Of a stretch of DNA of 64,000 nucleotides, positions 52,917-64,000 are shown in pieces. This stretch comes from Erwinia billingiae Eb661. Lineage in GTDB: Bacteria; Pseudomonadota; Gammaproteobacteria; Enterobacterales; Enterobacteriaceae. A program made the translations under genes and the position numbers. Below the pieces are notes generated by a model. The model was given only the letters and a program-made list of their open reading frames with translations, was not told where the DNA came from and did not search any database. Within the stretch, counting starts at the first letter, position 1, and every line of letters begins with the position of its first letter. Location: the NCBI RefSeq assembly GCF_000196615.1, contig NC_014306.1, positions 806,001 to 870,000 on the forward strand. The letters run 5' to 3'.

Positions 52917-53233
52917 TTGGCAACGAGCGACACAGCTTACCGGGCGTGATCGGCGGCGATATCCTTCGCCACGGTAAAATCCCGGTGATCCTCGCTGTCG
53001 CTGTGTTGATCTCAGCGGTGTTAGTGGTGACCACGGCGCATAAAACGCGCCTGCTCACCGCACAGCGCGAACAGTTAGTGCTGGAGCGGGACGCGCTGGA
53101 TATCGAATGGCGCAACCTGATCCTGGAAGAGAATGCCCTCGGTGATCACAGCCGGGTTGAGAGGACGGCAACGGAAAAACTGCAAATGCAGCATGTCGAT
53201 CCATCGCAGGAAAACATCGTGGTACAACCTTAA
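52913..53233 (+). CDS. ftsL: Cell division protein FtsL
   Basis: A 106-residue bitopic inner-membrane division protein: short cytoplasmic N-terminus, one membrane segment (about 22-42) and a periplasmic leucine-zipper-like coiled coil. It forms the FtsQLB complex that activates FtsWI. The C-terminal half is nearly identical to E. coli, but the cytoplasmic tail is about 15 residues shorter (121 in E. coli). The start is fixed by the ATGA overlap with rsmH. Confidence 0.94.
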   Translation: MIGNERHSLPGVIGGDILRHGKIPVILAVAVLISAVLVVTTAHKTRLLTAQREQLVLERDALDIEWRNLILEENALGDHSRVERTATEKLQMQHVDPSQENIVVQP

Positions 53234-53241
53234 GGGACTGA

Positions 53242-55011
53242 ATGAAAGCCGCAAGCAACAAGAAGGTTAAACGCAGCGAGAATCCGGCCAGCTTTGTAAG
53301 CTGGCGTTTTGCGTTGTTGTGCGGCTGCATTTTCCTTGGTTTGGTCTTCCTGCTCTCCCGTGTGGCTTATCTGCAGGTGATCAACCCGGACAAACTGGTG
53401 CGCGAAGGCGATATGCGTTCGCTTCGCGTGCAGGCGGTGCCAACGTCTCGCGGCATGATTACCGACCGCGCCGGACGCCCTCTGGCGGTCAGCGTGCCGG
53501 TCAATGCTATCTGGGCTGACCCGAAAGAACTTCACGATAAGGGCGGTATTACTCTTGATAGCCGCTGGAAAGCGCTGTCGGATGCCCTGTCCATTCCGCT
53601 GGACCAGCTTGCCGCCCGAGTCAACGCCAATCCGAAAGGCCGCTTCGTCTATCTGGCGCGCCAGGTCAATCCTGCCATTGGCGATTACATCAAAAAACTG
53701 AAGCTGCCCGGCATCTTCCTGCGCGAAGAGTCACGCCGTTACTATCCGGCAGGCCAGGTCACCTCGCACCTGATCGGTTTTACCAATATTGATGGCCAGG
53801 GGATTGAGGGCGTTGAGAAAAGCTTCGATAAATGGCTGACCGGCCAACCGGGTGAGCGAACGGTGCGTAAAGACCGTCACGGCCGCGTGATTGAAGACAT
53901 CTCCTCGGTCGACAGTCGTGCTGCGCATAATCTCGCGCTGAGCATCGACGAACGTTTACAGGCGCTGGTCTATCGCGAACTCAACAACGCGGTGGCCTTC
54001 AATAAAGCCGAGTCCGGCACCGCAGTGCTGGTTGATGTCAACACCGGCGAAGTGCTGGCAATGGCGAACAGCCCGGCTTACAACCCCAATAATCTCACTG
54101 GCACCACCAAAGACGTGATGCGTAACCGCGCCATCACCGACATCTTTGAACCGGGTTCTACCGTGAAACCGATGGTGGTGATGACCGCGCTGCAACGTGG
54201 CGTGGTGAAAGAAAACAGCGTGCTGAATACCGTTCCGTATCGCGTCAATGGCCATGAAATCAAAGACGTGGCGCGCTACAACGAACTGACCCTGACCGGG
54301 GTTCTGCAGAAATCGAGTAACGTCGGTGTTTCAAAGCTGGCGTTAGCGATGCCATCCTCAGCGTTAGTAGATACTTACGCACGCTTTGGATTGGGTAAGG
54401 CGACCAATTTGGGGTTGGTCGGAGAAAGCAGTGGCTTATATCCTCAAAAACAACGGTGGTCTGACATAGAGAGGGCCACCTTCTCTTTCGGCTACGGGCT
54501 AATGGTAACGCCGTTACAGTTAGCGCGAGTCTACTCAACGATTGGCAGTTATGGCGTTCTGCGCCCGCTGTCTATTACCAAAGTTGATCCGCCGGTGGCG
54601 GGTGAACGCGTCTTCCCTGAAGAGCTGGTCCGCACCGTCATGCATATGATGGAGAGCGTTGCTCTGCCGGGCGGCGGCGGCGTGAAGGCCGCCATCAAGG
54701 GCTATCGTATCGCCATTAAAACGGGTACCGCGAAGAAAGTCGGGCCGGATGGCGGATACGTTAACAAGTACATCGCTTATACCGCAGGTGTTGCACCTGC
54801 AAGCCGTCCTCGTTTTGCGCTGGTTGTGGTGATTAACGATCCACAGGGTGGCAAATATTACGGTGGTGCAGTTTCTGCACCGGTGTTTGGCGCGATCATG
54901 GGCGGCGTACTGCGCACCATGAATATTGAACCGGATGCGCTGCCACCGACACCGACGGAAAAAACCGAGATGGTAGAGAACAGAAGAGAGGGATCCAGTG
55001 ACCGATCGTAG
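53242..55011 (+). CDS. ftsI: Septal peptidoglycan transpeptidase FtsI (PBP3)
   Basis: A 589-residue class B penicillin-binding protein that crosslinks septal peptidoglycan together with FtsW. A short cytoplasmic tail and membrane anchor (about 22-42) precede the PBP dimerisation region and the transpeptidase domain: Ser306 in GSTVKP, SSN near 359, and KTG at 493-495. The region after KTGTAKK matches E. coli. Its end overlaps murE by 14 bases. Confidence 0.97.
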   Translation: MKAASNKKVKRSENPASFVSWRFALLCGCIFLGLVFLLSRVAYLQVINPDKLVREGDMRSLRVQAVPTSRGMITDRAGRPLAVSVPVNAIWADPKELHDKGGITLDSRWKALSDALSIPLDQLAARVNANPKGRFVYLARQVNPAIGDYIKKLKLPGIFLREESRRYYPAGQVTSHLIGFTNIDGQGIEGVEKSFDKWLTGQPGERTVRKDRHGRVIEDISSVDSRAAHNLALSIDERLQALVYRELNNAVAFNKAESGTAVLVDVNTGEVLAMANSPAYNPNNLTGTTKDVMRNRAITDIFEPGSTVKPMVVMTALQRGVVKENSVLNTVPYRVNGHEIKDVARYNELTLTGVLQKSSNVGVSKLALAMPSSALVDTYARFGLGKATNLGLVGESSGLYPQKQRWSDIERATFSFGYGLMVTPLQLARVYSTIGSYGVLRPLSITKVDPPVAGERVFPEELVRTVMHMMESVALPGGGGVKAAIKGYRIAIKTGTAKKVGPDGGYVNKYIAYTAGVAPASRPRFALVVVINDPQGGKYYGGAVSAPVFGAIMGGVLRTMNIEPDALPPTPTEKTEMVENRREGSSDRS

Positions 55012-56485
55012 TTTGCGCGACTTACTGGCCCCGTGGGTGCCTGGAGCACCTGAGCGGGCGCTGCATGAAATGATCCTGGACAGCCGCGAGGCTGCGTCCG
55101 GCGATCTGTTCGTCGCGATTAAAGGTCATGCGGCCGATGGTCGCCGCTTTATTCCACAAGCTATCGCCCAGGGCGTTGCCGCAGTGATAGCCGATGCAGA
55201 GGGTGAAGCTGAAGATGGCGACATCACCGAAATGCACGGCGTGCCGGTGATTTATCTCGCACAGCTTTCGCAGCGTTTATCGGCGCTGGCCGGACGCTTC
55301 TACCAGCAGCCGGGCGATAAGCTCCGTCTGATTGGTGTGACCGGCACCAACGGTAAGACCACGACGACGCAACTGCTGGCGCAATGGGGCCAGTTACTGG
55401 GTGAAACCGGGGCGGTGATGGGTACCGTGGGCAATGGCCTGTACGGCCATCTTGTTCCGGCAGAAAACACCACCGGTTCTGCGGTTGAGGTTCAGCAAAC
55501 GTTGCACTCACTGGTTGAGCAGGGCGCGACGCTGGCGGCGATGGAGATCTCTTCGCACGGTCTGGTACAGCATCGCGTTGCGGCACTGCCTTTCGCCGCG
55601 GCCGCTTTCACCAATCTGAGCCGTGACCACCTTGATTATCATGGTGATATGGCGCGCTACGAAGCCGCGAAATGGCTGCTGTTCTCTGAACATCAGGTCG
55701 GCCAGATCATCGTCAATGCCGATGATGAAGTCGGTCGCCGCTGGTTGCAGAAGCTGCCGGATGCGGTCGCGGTCACCATGGAAGACAACATTGATCCCGG
55801 CTGCCATGGCCGCTGGCTGCAGGCGACAGAAGTCGATTACCACGACAACGGCGCTAAAATCCGCTTCGATTCCAGCTGGGGCGAAGGGGAAATTGAGAGC
55901 CGCCTGATGGGCGCGTTCAACGTCAGTAACCTGCTGGTGGCGTTAGGCACGCTGCTGGCGCTGGGTTATCCGCTGGATTCGCTGATTGCCACCGGCAATC
56001 AACTGCAGCCGGTGACGGGCCGTATGGAAGTGTTTAGTGCACCAGGCAAGCCGACGGTGGTGGTGGATTATGCCCACACGCCGGATGCATTGGAAAAGGC
56101 GCTGGAAGCTGCGCGTTTGCACTGTACAGGCAAACTGTGGTGCGTCTTTGGCTGCGGCGGCGATCGTGACAAAGGTAAGCGCCCACTTATGGGTGCTATC
56201 GCCGAGCAATTCTCTGACGTGGTGGTGATCACCGATGACAATCCGCGCAGCGAAGATCCGGCAGCAATCGTCGCCGATATTCTGAGCGGGCTGCTGGATG
56301 CCGGTCGCGCCCGCGTTATGCCAGGGCGTGCGCAAGCGGTCACTAACACGGTGATGCAGGCGCAGGAAGGCGATATCGTGCTGGTGGCCGGTAAAGGCCA
56401 CGAAGATTATCAGATAGTTGGCAACCGCCGACTGGACTACTCAGACCGCATTACGGTCGCCCGTCTGCTGGGAGTGATCGCATGA
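54998..56485 (+). CDS. murE: UDP-MurNAc-L-Ala-D-Glu:meso-DAP ligase
   Basis: A 495-residue Mur ligase that adds meso-diaminopimelate to the peptide stem. The start is GTG (54998), as in E. coli, giving (M)[17 protein letters not shown] motif [12 protein letters not shown] is near residue 113; DDNPRSED contains the DNPR signature specific for DAP. It overlaps both neighbours (14 bases with ftsI, four with murF). Confidence 0.97.
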   Translation: MTDRSLRDLLAPWVPGAPERALHEMILDSREAASGDLFVAIKGHAADGRRFIPQAIAQGVAAVIADAEGEAEDGDITEMHGVPVIYLAQLSQRLSALAGRFYQQPGDKLRLIGVTGTNGKTTTTQLLAQWGQLLGETGAVMGTVGNGLYGHLVPAENTTGSAVEVQQTLHSLVEQGATLAAMEISSHGLVQHRVAALPFAAAAFTNLSRDHLDYHGDMARYEAAKWLLFSEHQVGQIIVNADDEVGRRWLQKLPDAVAVTMEDNIDPGCHGRWLQATEVDYHDNGAKIRFDSSWGEGEIESRLMGAFNVSNLLVALGTLLALGYPLDSLIATGNQLQPVTGRMEVFSAPGKPTVVVDYAHTPDALEKALEAARLHCTGKLWCVFGCGGDRDKGKRPLMGAIAEQFSDVVVITDDNPRSEDPAAIVADILSGLLDAGRARVMPGRAQAVTNTVMQAQEGDIVLVAGKGHEDYQIVGNRRLDYSDRITVARLLGVIA

Positions 56486-57843
56486 TTACACTGACTCTGC
56501 AAAAGCTGGCCGACTTAACTGGCGGCAAACTGTTCGGTGGTGACCTGTCCGTCGATCAAGTCACCACTGATACTCGCAAAGTCAGCGCGGGTTGCCTGTT
56601 CATCGCCCTACAGGGTGAACGTTTTGATGCCCATGACTTTGTGGGTGAGGCGATGGCAGCCGGTGCATCCGCACTTCTGGTTAGTAAGCACGTAACTGTG
56701 GCTGTGCCTCAGGTCGTGGTGGCTGATACCCGCATCGCGCTGGGTCAGCTGGCCGGCTGGGTGCGTCAGCAATCCACCGCGCGCGTGGTAGCTCTGACCG
56801 GATCCTCAGGTAAAACCTCGGTGAAAGAGATGACGGCCGCCATTCTTCGTGAATGTGGCGAGACGCTCTATACCGCAGGAAACCTGAATAATGATATTGG
56901 GGTGCCCCTGACCCTGTTGCGCCTGAATGCCTCGCATCAATATGCAGTCGTCGAGCTGGGTGCCAATCACCAGGGCGAAATTGCCTACACCACAGAAATT
57001 ACCCGTCCAGAAACGGCGTTGGTGAATAACCTGGCGGCCGCGCATCTGGAAGGATTTGGATCGCTGGCGGGTGTGGCTAAAGCCAAAGGCGAAATTTTCC
57101 AGGGATTGCCAATCAACGGCACGGCGATCCTCAATGCAGACAGCAATGACTGGCCGCACTGGCAGCATTCCCTGCACAGCAAAACGGTCTGGCGTTTTTC
57201 CTCCGCGCCGCAAGCTGACAGCGACTTCTCCGCGACCGACGTTAAGGTCACCAGCAGCGGTACGCACTTCGTGATGATCACGCCTGCTGGCAGCATCGCC
57301 ATTCAGCTCCCGCTGCCGGGACGCCACAATATTGCCAATGCGCTGGCCGCTGCGGCACTGGCATTGTCGGTCGATGCCCCATTAAGCGCTATCCAGAAGG
57401 GATTAAGCCATCTTCAGGCCGTACCGGGACGTTTATATCCGGTAGCGCTGGCTGAGAACAAACTGCTGCTGGATGACAGTTACAACGCCAACGTCGGTTC
57501 AATGACGGCTGCCGCACAGGTGCTGTCCGAGATGCCGGGTTACCGCGTGATGGTGGTAGGCGATATGGGCGAGCTGGGCGATGAGGCAGAAGAGTGCCAC
57601 CGCGAAGTGGGCGAAGCCGCACGGCTGGCAGGAATCGATAAAGTTCTGAGCGTTGGCAAGATGAGTCACCTTATCAGTGAAGCCAGCGGCGCAGGAGAGC
57701 ATTTACAAGACAAGGCGGCCGTTACGGCACGTCTGCAGACGCTGCTCGCTGAGCATGACGTCATCACTATTTTAGTCAAAGGTTCGCGTAGTGCCGCCAT
57801 GGAGCAGGTAGTACAGAGCTTACAGGAGAAAGGAACATGCTAG
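56482..57843 (+). CDS. murF: UDP-MurNAc-tripeptide D-Ala-D-Ala ligase
   Basis: A 453-residue Mur ligase adding D-Ala-D-Ala to complete UDP-MurNAc-pentapeptide. Walker-type ATP motif [13 protein letters not shown] is near residue 107; [11 protein letters not shown] and [11 protein letters not shown] are characteristic. It overlaps mraY by seven bases. Confidence 0.97.
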   Translation: MITLTLQKLADLTGGKLFGGDLSVDQVTTDTRKVSAGCLFIALQGERFDAHDFVGEAMAAGASALLVSKHVTVAVPQVVVADTRIALGQLAGWVRQQSTARVVALTGSSGKTSVKEMTAAILRECGETLYTAGNLNNDIGVPLTLLRLNASHQYAVVELGANHQGEIAYTTEITRPETALVNNLAAAHLEGFGSLAGVAKAKGEIFQGLPINGTAILNADSNDWPHWQHSLHSKTVWRFSSAPQADSDFSATDVKVTSSGTHFVMITPAGSIAIQLPLPGRHNIANALAAAALALSVDAPLSAIQKGLSHLQAVPGRLYPVALAENKLLLDDSYNANVGSMTAAAQVLSEMPGYRVMVVGDMGELGDEAEECHREVGEAARLAGIDKVLSVGKMSHLISEASGAGEHLQDKAAVTARLQTLLAEHDVITILVKGSRSAAMEQVVQSLQEKGTC

Positions 57844-58919
57844 TCTGGCTGGCCGAACATTTGGTCACTTTTTATTCTGGCTTCAACGTCTTTTCCTATC
57901 TGACGTTTCGCGCCATTGTCAGCCTGCTGACCGCCCTGTTTATCTCTTTGTGGATGGGGCCGAAAATGATCGCCCGTCTGCAGGAAATGTCCTTTGGCCA
58001 GGTCGTCCGTAACGACGGTCCGGAATCACACTTCAGCAAACGCGGCACGCCGACGATGGGCGGGGTGATGATCCTGTTTTCCATCACCGTATCCGTGCTG
58101 ATGTGGGCTTATCCTTCTAATCCGTACGTTTGGTGCGTGCTGGTGGTATTAGTCGGCTTCGGCATCATCGGATTTGTCGACGACTACCGCAAAGTGGTGC
58201 GTAAAGACACCAAAGGGCTGATCGCCCGCTGGAAATACTTCTGGATGTCGGTGATCTCGCTGGGTGTCGCCTTCGGGTTGTACATCGCCGGTAAAGGGAC
58301 GCCAGCCACTGAGTTAGTGGTGCCGTTCTTCAAAGACATCATGCCGCAGCTGGGCCTGTTCTATGTGGTGCTGGCGTACTTCGTGATTGTCGGCACCGGC
58401 AACGCCGTTAACCTGACCGATGGCCTCGATGGCCTGGCCATTATGCCGACCGTGTTTGTCGCCGCCGGTTTTGCGCTGGTCGCCTGGGCAACGGGTAACG
58501 TCAAGTTTGCTGAATACCTGCACATTCCCTATCTGCGCCATGCCGGCGAGCTGGTGATCGTTTGTACGGCGATCGTCGGAGCCGGTCTGGGTTTCCTGTG
58601 GTTCAACACCTATCCGGCGCAGGTCTTTATGGGCGATGTCGGCTCTCTGGCGTTGGGCGGCGCGCTGGGCACCATTGCCGTGCTGCTGCGTCAGGAATTC
58701 CTGCTGGTGATCATGGGCGGCGTGTTCGTGGTTGAAACCCTGTCGGTGATCCTGCAGGTGGGTTCCTTCAAATTACGCGGTCAGCGCATTTTCCGTATGG
58801 CGCCGATCCACCACCATTACGAACTTAAAGGCTGGCCGGAACCGCGCGTGATTGTGCGCTTTTGGATTATTTCTCTGATGCTGGTGCTGATTGGCCTGGC
58901 AACACTGAAGGTGCGGTAA
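57837..58919 (+). CDS. mraY: Phospho-MurNAc-pentapeptide transferase MraY
   Basis: A 360-residue integral membrane enzyme (ten membrane segments in the family) that forms lipid I on undecaprenyl phosphate. The conserved [20 protein letters not shown] and [11 protein letters not shown] blocks hold the catalytic Asp residues, and [13 protein letters not shown] is the C-terminal His loop. Same length as E. coli. Confidence 0.97.
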   Translation: MLVWLAEHLVTFYSGFNVFSYLTFRAIVSLLTALFISLWMGPKMIARLQEMSFGQVVRNDGPESHFSKRGTPTMGGVMILFSITVSVLMWAYPSNPYVWCVLVVLVGFGIIGFVDDYRKVVRKDTKGLIARWKYFWMSVISLGVAFGLYIAGKGTPATELVVPFFKDIMPQLGLFYVVLAYFVIVGTGNAVNLTDGLDGLAIMPTVFVAAGFALVAWATGNVKFAEYLHIPYLRHAGELVIVCTAIVGAGLGFLWFNTYPAQVFMGDVGSLALGGALGTIAVLLRQEFLLVIMGGVFVVETLSVILQVGSFKLRGQRIFRMAPIHHHYELKGWPEPRVIVRFWIISLMLVLIGLATLKVR

Positions 58920-58921
58920 CA

Positions 58922-60238
58922 ATGGCTGACTATCAGGGTAAAAAAGTGGTCATTATCGGGTTGGGCCTGACCGGGCTCTCCTGTGTTGATTTCTTTTTAG
59001 CGCGCGGCGTGACGCCACGCGTGATGGATACCCGTGTCGCCCCGCCGGGCCTCGATAAACTGCCCGCCAGCGTTGAGCGCTGGTTGGGTTCGCTGAATGA
59101 CAGCTGGTTGCAGGCCGCTGATTTGATCGTTGCCAGCCCGGGTATGGCGTTGGCGCATCCGTCGTTAATGGATGCCGCGCAAGCGGGTGTGGAAATCGTC
59201 GGGGATATCGAGCTGTTCTGCCGTGAAGCCCAGGCGCCGATCGTGGCGATCACCGGCTCCAATGGCAAAAGCACCGTGACCACCTTAGTGGGCGATATGG
59301 CGAAGGCGGCCGGGTGGCAGGTTGGCGTGGGAGGCAATATTGGTTTGCCTGCGCTGATGCTGCTGGAGCAACCGGCTCAACTGTATGTGCTGGAGCTGTC
59401 GAGCTTCCAGCTGGAAACAACCGCCAGCCTGAAGGCCGCCGCGGCAACGATCCTCAATGTTACTGAAGATCATATGGATCGCTATCCGTTAGGCATGCAG
59501 CAGTACCGTGCCGCCAAACTGCGCGTCTATGAAAACGCTGCCGTCTGCGTGGTCAACGCCGATGATGCGATGACCTTCCCGGTCCGTGGACTGGATGCGC
59601 GCTGCGTCAGCTTTGGCATCAACGCCGGCGATTATCACCTCGCAACGGAATCTGGCGAGAGCTGGCTGAACGTGAAGGGTGACAACCTGATGAAAACCAG
59701 CGACATGACGCTGGTTGGACAGCATAACCAGACCAATGCGCTGGCTGCGCTGGCACTGGCTGAGGCCGTTGGTCTGCCGCTGGCATCCAGCCTGAAAGCC
59801 TTAACCACCTTTAGCGGGCTGGCGCACCGCTTCCAGATTGCGTTGGATCGTAACGGCGTGCGCTGGATTAACGACTCTAAAGCCACCAACGTCGGCAGTA
59901 CCGAAGCGGCGTTGAACGGACTGCAGGTGCAGGGCACCTTGTGGCTGCTGCTGGGTGGCGATGGCAAGTCGGCTGATTTCAGCCCGCTGACCCGCTACCT
60001 GCAGGGCGATAACGTCCGCACTTACTGCTTTGGTCGTGATGCGCAAGCGCTGGCTGAACTGCGTCCTGAAATCGCCGTACGCACAGAAACGCTGGCAGAC
60101 GCGATGAAGCAGATCGCCACGCAGGTCAAGCCGGGCGATATGGTGCTGCTTTCCCCAGCCTGCGCCAGCCTGGACCAGTTTAAAAACTTCGAGCGGCGCG
60201 GCGACGCGTTCACTCAACTGGCAAAGGAGCTTGGCTGA
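58922..60238 (+). CDS. murD: UDP-MurNAc-L-Ala:D-Glu ligase
   Basis: A 438-residue Mur ligase adding D-glutamate. The start at 58922 ([15 protein letters not shown]) lies two bases after the mraY stop and matches E. coli; the frame is open upstream within mraY. ATP motif [10 protein letters not shown] is near residue 109, and [15 protein letters not shown] is conserved. Its TGA shares one base with the ftsW ATG. Confidence 0.97.
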   Translation: MADYQGKKVVIIGLGLTGLSCVDFFLARGVTPRVMDTRVAPPGLDKLPASVERWLGSLNDSWLQAADLIVASPGMALAHPSLMDAAQAGVEIVGDIELFCREAQAPIVAITGSNGKSTVTTLVGDMAKAAGWQVGVGGNIGLPALMLLEQPAQLYVLELSSFQLETTASLKAAAATILNVTEDHMDRYPLGMQQYRAAKLRVYENAAVCVVNADDAMTFPVRGLDARCVSFGINAGDYHLATESGESWLNVKGDNLMKTSDMTLVGQHNQTNALAALALAEAVGLPLASSLKALTTFSGLAHRFQIALDRNGVRWINDSKATNVGSTEAALNGLQVQGTLWLLLGGDGKSADFSPLTRYLQGDNVRTYCFGRDAQALAELRPEIAVRTETLADAMKQIATQVKPGDMVLLSPACASLDQFKNFERRGDAFTQLAKELG

Positions 60239-61452
60239 TGCGTTTACCAGGATTAAGCCTTGCCGGTGGCGTCACGAATCGTCTGAAAGATTGGGTGATG
60301 GGCCCACGCGAGAGCGACGCCAGCTCGATGGTTCTTTATGATCGCACGCTGCTGTGGCTGACCATCGGTCTGGCGATCATTGGGTTTGTGATGGTGACCT
60401 CGGCATCAATGCCGGTCGGTCAGCGTTTGTCTGACGATCCGTTCTACTTTGCCAAGCGTGATGCGTTCTATATTGCGCTGGCGGTCGGCATGGCGCTGGT
60501 AACGCTGCGCGTGCCGATGGATTTCTGGCAGCGTTACAGCAACATCATGCTGCTGGTGACGGTGGTGATGCTGTTAGTGGTGCTGGTGGTGGGCAGCTCG
60601 GTCAACGGCGCCTCACGCTGGATTGCATTGGGTCCGCTGCGTATTCAGCCCGCAGAGCTCTCCAAGCTGTCGTTATTCTGCTACCTGGCAAGCTATCTGG
60701 TGCGCAAGGTGGAAGAGGTGCGTAACAACTTCTGGGGCTTCTGTAAGCCGATGGGCGTGATGGTGGTGCTGGCGGTGTTACTGCTGGCTCAGCCTGACCT
60801 GGGTACGGTGGTGGTGCTCTTCGTCACCACGCTGGCGATGCTGTTCCTCGCCGGAGCCAAACTCTGGCAGTTCCTGGCGATCATCGGCTCCGGTATTTTC
60901 GCGGTTTGCCTGCTGATTGTGGCCGAACCGTACCGTATGCGCCGCGTCACGTCCTTCTGGAATCCCTGGGAAGATCCGTTCGGCAGTGGCTACCAGCTGA
61001 CCCAGTCTCTGATGGCTTTTGGTCGTGGGGAATTCTGGGGCCAGGGGCTGGGAAATTCAGTGCAGAAACTGGAATATCTGCCGGAGGCACATACCGATTT
61101 TATCTTCTCCATAATCGGTGAGGAACTGGGTTATATCGGTGTGGTTTTAGCCCTGTTAATGGTATTCTTCGTCGCTTTTCGCGCGATGTCCATTGGTCGT
61201 CGTGCGCTTGAGCTTGACCAGCGTTTTTCCGGCTTCCTTGGGTGCTCGATTGGCGTGTGGTTCAGCTTCCAGGCGCTGGTTAACGTTGGCGCTGCAGCGG
61301 GCATGTTACCGACCAAAGGTCTGACGTTGCCGCTGATCAGTTACGGTGGTTCGAGTCTGATCATCATGTCGACTGCCATCGTGTTTTTGTTACGTATTGA
61401 TTATGAAACGCGTCTGGCAAAAGCGCAGGCGTTTACGCGGGGTAGTCGATGA
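60238..61452 (+). CDS. ftsW: Septal peptidoglycan polymerase FtsW
   Basis: A 404-residue SEDS-family glycosyltransferase with about ten membrane segments that polymerises septal glycan with FtsI. Family blocks are [31 protein letters not shown] and GKL-region [19 protein letters not shown], plus [14 protein letters not shown]. coli FtsW is 414 residues; the difference is in the N-terminal tail. Overlaps murG by four bases. Confidence 0.96.
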   Translation: MRLPGLSLAGGVTNRLKDWVMGPRESDASSMVLYDRTLLWLTIGLAIIGFVMVTSASMPVGQRLSDDPFYFAKRDAFYIALAVGMALVTLRVPMDFWQRYSNIMLLVTVVMLLVVLVVGSSVNGASRWIALGPLRIQPAELSKLSLFCYLASYLVRKVEEVRNNFWGFCKPMGVMVVLAVLLLAQPDLGTVVVLFVTTLAMLFLAGAKLWQFLAIIGSGIFAVCLLIVAEPYRMRRVTSFWNPWEDPFGSGYQLTQSLMAFGRGEFWGQGLGNSVQKLEYLPEAHTDFIFSIIGEELGYIGVVLALLMVFFVAFRAMSIGRRALELDQRFSGFLGCSIGVWFSFQALVNVGAAAGMLPTKGLTLPLISYGGSSLIIMSTAIVFLLRIDYETRLAKAQAFTRGSR

Positions 61453-62507
61453 AAGGGAAGCGACTGATGGTCATGGCTGGCGGAACCGGTGGGCACGTTT
61501 TCCCCGGGCTGGCGGTTGCGCATCATCTGATGGATCAGGGCTGGCAGGTTCGCTGGTTGGGCACGGCGGATCGTATGGAAGCCGATTTGGTTCCTAAGCA
61601 CGGCATCGACATCGATTTTATCCGGATCTCCGGCCTGCGCGGTAAAGGCCTGAAGGCGCAGCTCACCGCGCCACTGCGTATTTTCAACGCGGTGCGTCAG
61701 GCCAGAGCCATCATGAAGGCCTACAAGCCGGATGTGGTACTGGGGATGGGCGGCTACGTTTCCGGTCCGGGTGGCTTAGCGGCCTGGAGCTGCGGCATCC
61801 CGGTGGTGCTGCATGAGCAGAACGGTATTGCCGGCCTGACCAACAAATGGCTGGCGAAAATTGCCAAAAAGGTGATGCAGGCATTCCCCGGCGCATTCCC
61901 CAATGCGGACGTTGTTGGCAACCCGGTGCGGACCGATGTGCTGGCGCTGCCGTTACCGGCTGAACGTCTGGCCAACCGCAGCGGCCCGATCCGCGTGCTG
62001 ATCATCGGCGGAAGCCAGGGCGCGCGGGTGCTGAACCAGACCATGCCTCAGGTTGCGGCGCTGTTGGGTGACTCAGTTACCCTCTGGCACCAGGTAGGGA
62101 AGGGCGCTTTGGAAGGCGTGAATCAGGTTTATGAGCAGTTGAACCTGACGCAGCATAAAGTCACCGAATTTATCGACGATATGGCTGCGGCCTACGCCTG
62201 GGCAGACGTCGTCGTTTGCCGTTCAGGTGCGCTGACGGTCAGTGAAGTCGCCGCCGCAGGCTTACCGGCGATTTTTGTACCGTTTCAGCATAAAGACCGC
62301 CAGCAGTACTGGAATGCGATACCGCTGGAGCAGGCGGGCGCCGCCAAAATTTATGAACAGCCGCAGTTTACTGCGGAGGGTGTGGCAGACACGCTGGCCC
62401 GTTGGGATCGACCGACTTTACTGCAAATGGCAGAAAAAGCGCGTGCCGTAGCGATCCCCGATGCGACCGACCGGGTTGCAGCGGAAGTCAGTAAAGCTGC
62501 GCTTTAA
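61449..62507 (+). CDS. murG: Lipid II synthase MurG
   Basis: A 352-residue GT-B glycosyltransferase that adds GlcNAc to lipid I on the cytoplasmic face of the membrane. Glycine-rich [12 protein letters not shown] is at the N-terminus, with [17 protein letters not shown] and the C-terminal [13 protein letters not shown]-GlcNAc site. The 67 bases to murC hold a small hairpin CCGGA/TCCGG at 62521-62534. Confidence 0.97.
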   Translation: MKGKRLMVMAGGTGGHVFPGLAVAHHLMDQGWQVRWLGTADRMEADLVPKHGIDIDFIRISGLRGKGLKAQLTAPLRIFNAVRQARAIMKAYKPDVVLGMGGYVSGPGGLAAWSCGIPVVLHEQNGIAGLTNKWLAKIAKKVMQAFPGAFPNADVVGNPVRTDVLALPLPAERLANRSGPIRVLIIGGSQGARVLNQTMPQVAALLGDSVTLWHQVGKGALEGVNQVYEQLNLTQHKVTEFIDDMAAAYAWADVVVCRSGALTVSEVAAAGLPAIFVPFQHKDRQQYWNAIPLEQAGAAKIYEQPQFTAEGVADTLARWDRPTLLQMAEKARAVAIPDATDRVAAEVSKAAL

Positions 62508-62574
62508 CAGAATTTCAGGCCCGGAGCATTCCGGTCCGCAACACGATACTGAAAGGTAGCGACAGGCAGAAGAG

Positions 62575-64000
62575 ATGAATACACAACAACTGGCAAAACT
62601 GCGTTCCATAGTGCCCGAGATGCGTCGCGTCCGGCACATTCACTTTGTTGGCATCGGTGGTGCTGGCATGGGCGGTATTGCCGAAGTGTTGGCCAATGAA
62701 GGGTATGAAATCAGTGGTTCCGACCTGGCGCCGAATGCGGTGACTCAGCATCTGAGCAACCTGGGTGCGACCATTTATTTCAACCATCGCCCTGAGAACG
62801 TCAGTGACGCCAGCGTGGTGGTGGTGTCTACCGCGGTGTCTCAGGATAACCCTGAAGTCGTTGCCGCGCGTGAAGCGCGTATCCCGGTGATCCGCCGCGC
62901 AGAAATGCTGGCTGAACTGATGCGTTACCGCCACGGCATCGCCGTTGCCGGCACGCACGGTAAAACCACCACCACCGCGATGGTTTCAAGCATTTATGCG
63001 GAAGGCGGACTGGATCCGACTTTCGTCAACGGTGGCCTGGTCAAAGCCGCCGGCACACACGCCCGTCTGGGAAGCAGCCGTTATCTGATTGCTGAAGCCG
63101 ACGAGAGCGATGCCTCCTTCCTGCATTTGCAGCCGATGGTGGCGATTGTGACCAATATCGAAGCCGACCATATGGATACTTACCATGGCGACTTTGAGAA
63201 CCTGAAACAGACGTTCGTGAACTTCCTGCACAATCTGCCGTTTTATGGCCGTGCGGTGTTGTGCATTGACGATGCGGTGATCCGCGAGTTGATCCCGCGT
63301 ATCAGCCGCCATATCACCACCTACGGCTTCAGCGAGGATGCTGACGTCCGGGTAGAAAATTACCAGCAGAATGGCGCTCAGGGACATTTCACCCTGGTCC
63401 GTCATGACAAGCCGTTGATGCACGTGACCCTGAATGCGCCGGGCCGTCATAACGCGCTGAATGCGGCGGCAGCGGTTGCGGTTGCAACTGAAGAAGGCAT
63501 CGAAGATGCAGAGATCCTCAGTGCGCTGGAGAGCTTCCAGGGCACGGGACGCCGCTTTGACTTCCTGGGTGAATACCCGGTGCAGGCGGCCAACGGCACT
63601 GCCGGTACGGCGATGCTGGTTGATGATTACGGCCACCATCCGACCGAAGTGGATGTCACCATTAAAGCCGCCCGTGCGGGCTGGCCGGACAAGCAGCTGG
63701 TGATGGTGTTCCAGCCGCACCGCTATTCACGTACGCGTGATTTGTATGACGATTTCGCTAACGTGCTGTCTCAGGTCGATGTGTTGCTGATGCTCGATGT
63801 CTATCCGGCCGGTGAAGCACCGATCCCCGGCGCGGACAGCCGTTCACTCTGTCGCACCATTCGTGGCCGTGGCAAAGTGGATCCAATCCTGGTCTCTGAC
63901 CACGATGCGGTGCTCGATATGCTGGCACCAAAACTGTCCGGCAACGATTTAATCCTGATTCAGGGTGCAGGCAACGTCGGCCGTATTGCCCGCACGCTGT
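62575..64000 (+). CDS. murC: UDP-MurNAc:L-Ala ligase, 3' end beyond the window
   Basis: The first 475 codons of MurC (491 residues in E. coli), open to the last base. It adds L-alanine to UDP-MurNAc, the first peptide step. The product starts [19 protein letters not shown], followed by [20 protein letters not shown] motif [12 protein letters not shown] is near residue 124, and the [10 protein letters not shown] block near 346. AGAAGAG precedes the ATG. The C-terminus lies outside the window. Confidence 0.97.
   Translation, partial: MNTQQLAKLRSIVPEMRRVRHIHFVGIGGAGMGGIAEVLANEGYEISGSDLAPNAVTQHLSNLGATIYFNHRPENVSDASVVVVSTAVSQDNPEVVAAREARIPVIRRAEMLAELMRYRHGIAVAGTHGKTTTTAMVSSIYAEGGLDPTFVNGGLVKAAGTHARLGSSRYLIAEADESDASFLHLQPMVAIVTNIEADHMDTYHGDFENLKQTFVNFLHNLPFYGRAVLCIDDAVIRELIPRISRHITTYGFSEDADVRVENYQQNGAQGHFTLVRHDKPLMHVTLNAPGRHNALNAAAAVAVATEEGIEDAEILSALESFQGTGRRFDFLGEYPVQAANGTAGTAMLVDDYGHHPTEVDVTIKAARAGWPDKQLVMVFQPHRYSRTRDLYDDFANVLSQVDVLLMLDVYPAGEAPIPGADSRSLCRTIRGRGKVDPILVSDHDAVLDMLAPKLSGNDLILIQGAGNVGRIARTL

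Overview
The window is 64 kb of enterobacterial chromosome. Gene order and protein sequences follow the leu–dcw end of the Escherichia coli map: nhaR, rpsT, ribF-ileS-lspA-fkpB-ispH, dapB, carAB, folA, the lptD-surA-pdxA-rsmA-apaG-apaH operon, djlA, rluA-rapA-polB, dedA, thiBPQ, sgrR/sgrS/setA, leuLABCD, ilvIH, cra, then mraZ to murC. Proteins look close to, but distinct from, E. coli. Together with the missing E. coli genes at several junctions (rihC; the cai/fix/kef block; araCBAD; leuO) this suggests an Erwinia/Pantoea-like member of the Enterobacterales. That assignment is inference. No tRNA, rRNA, CRISPR array, insertion sequence or prophage was seen.

Layout. 1-6.9 kb: end of nhaR, rpsT on the minus strand, and the ribF to ispH operon (flavins, Ile-tRNA charging, lipoprotein processing, isoprenoid precursors). 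7.0-12.8 kb: dapB and carAB; the carAB control region has recognisable PurR and ArgR sites and two promoters. 12.8-19.1 kb: an accessory operon of a GntR/FCD regulator, a MetC-like PLP lyase and a complete CUT1-type ABC importer (binding protein, two permeases, ATPase). 19.1-27.3 kb: a LysE-family exporter, folA, and the minus-strand operon for outer-membrane biogenesis, PLP synthesis and rRNA methylation. 27.4-38.9 kb: djlA, rluA, rapA, polB with a LexA-like box, dedA, and thiBPQ behind a TPP riboswitch. 38.9-41.9 kb: the sugar-phosphate stress locus sgrR/sgrS/setA, with an unusually short SgrS RNA. 42-49.8 kb: leucine operon with leader peptide and attenuator, a 0.7 kb leuO-less gap, and ilvIH. 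49.9-64 kb: cra and the division/cell-wall (dcw) cluster, cut at the window end inside murC.

The strongest candidate for an undescribed system is the 12.9-19.0 kb operon. It couples a cystathionine beta-lyase-type enzyme to a sugar-family ABC importer, under a regulator that keeps all four FCD metal-ligand positions. No glycosidase, sugar kinase or sulfur-assimilation gene accompanies it, so its substrate cannot be read from context. Other points worth checking are the ~103-nt SgrS with no room for SgrT, a PurR-type box between lysE and folA, the leuO-less leu-ilvI interval with a possible decayed reading frame, degenerate MraZ boxes, and a fkpB stop codon replaced so that the gene runs into ispH.
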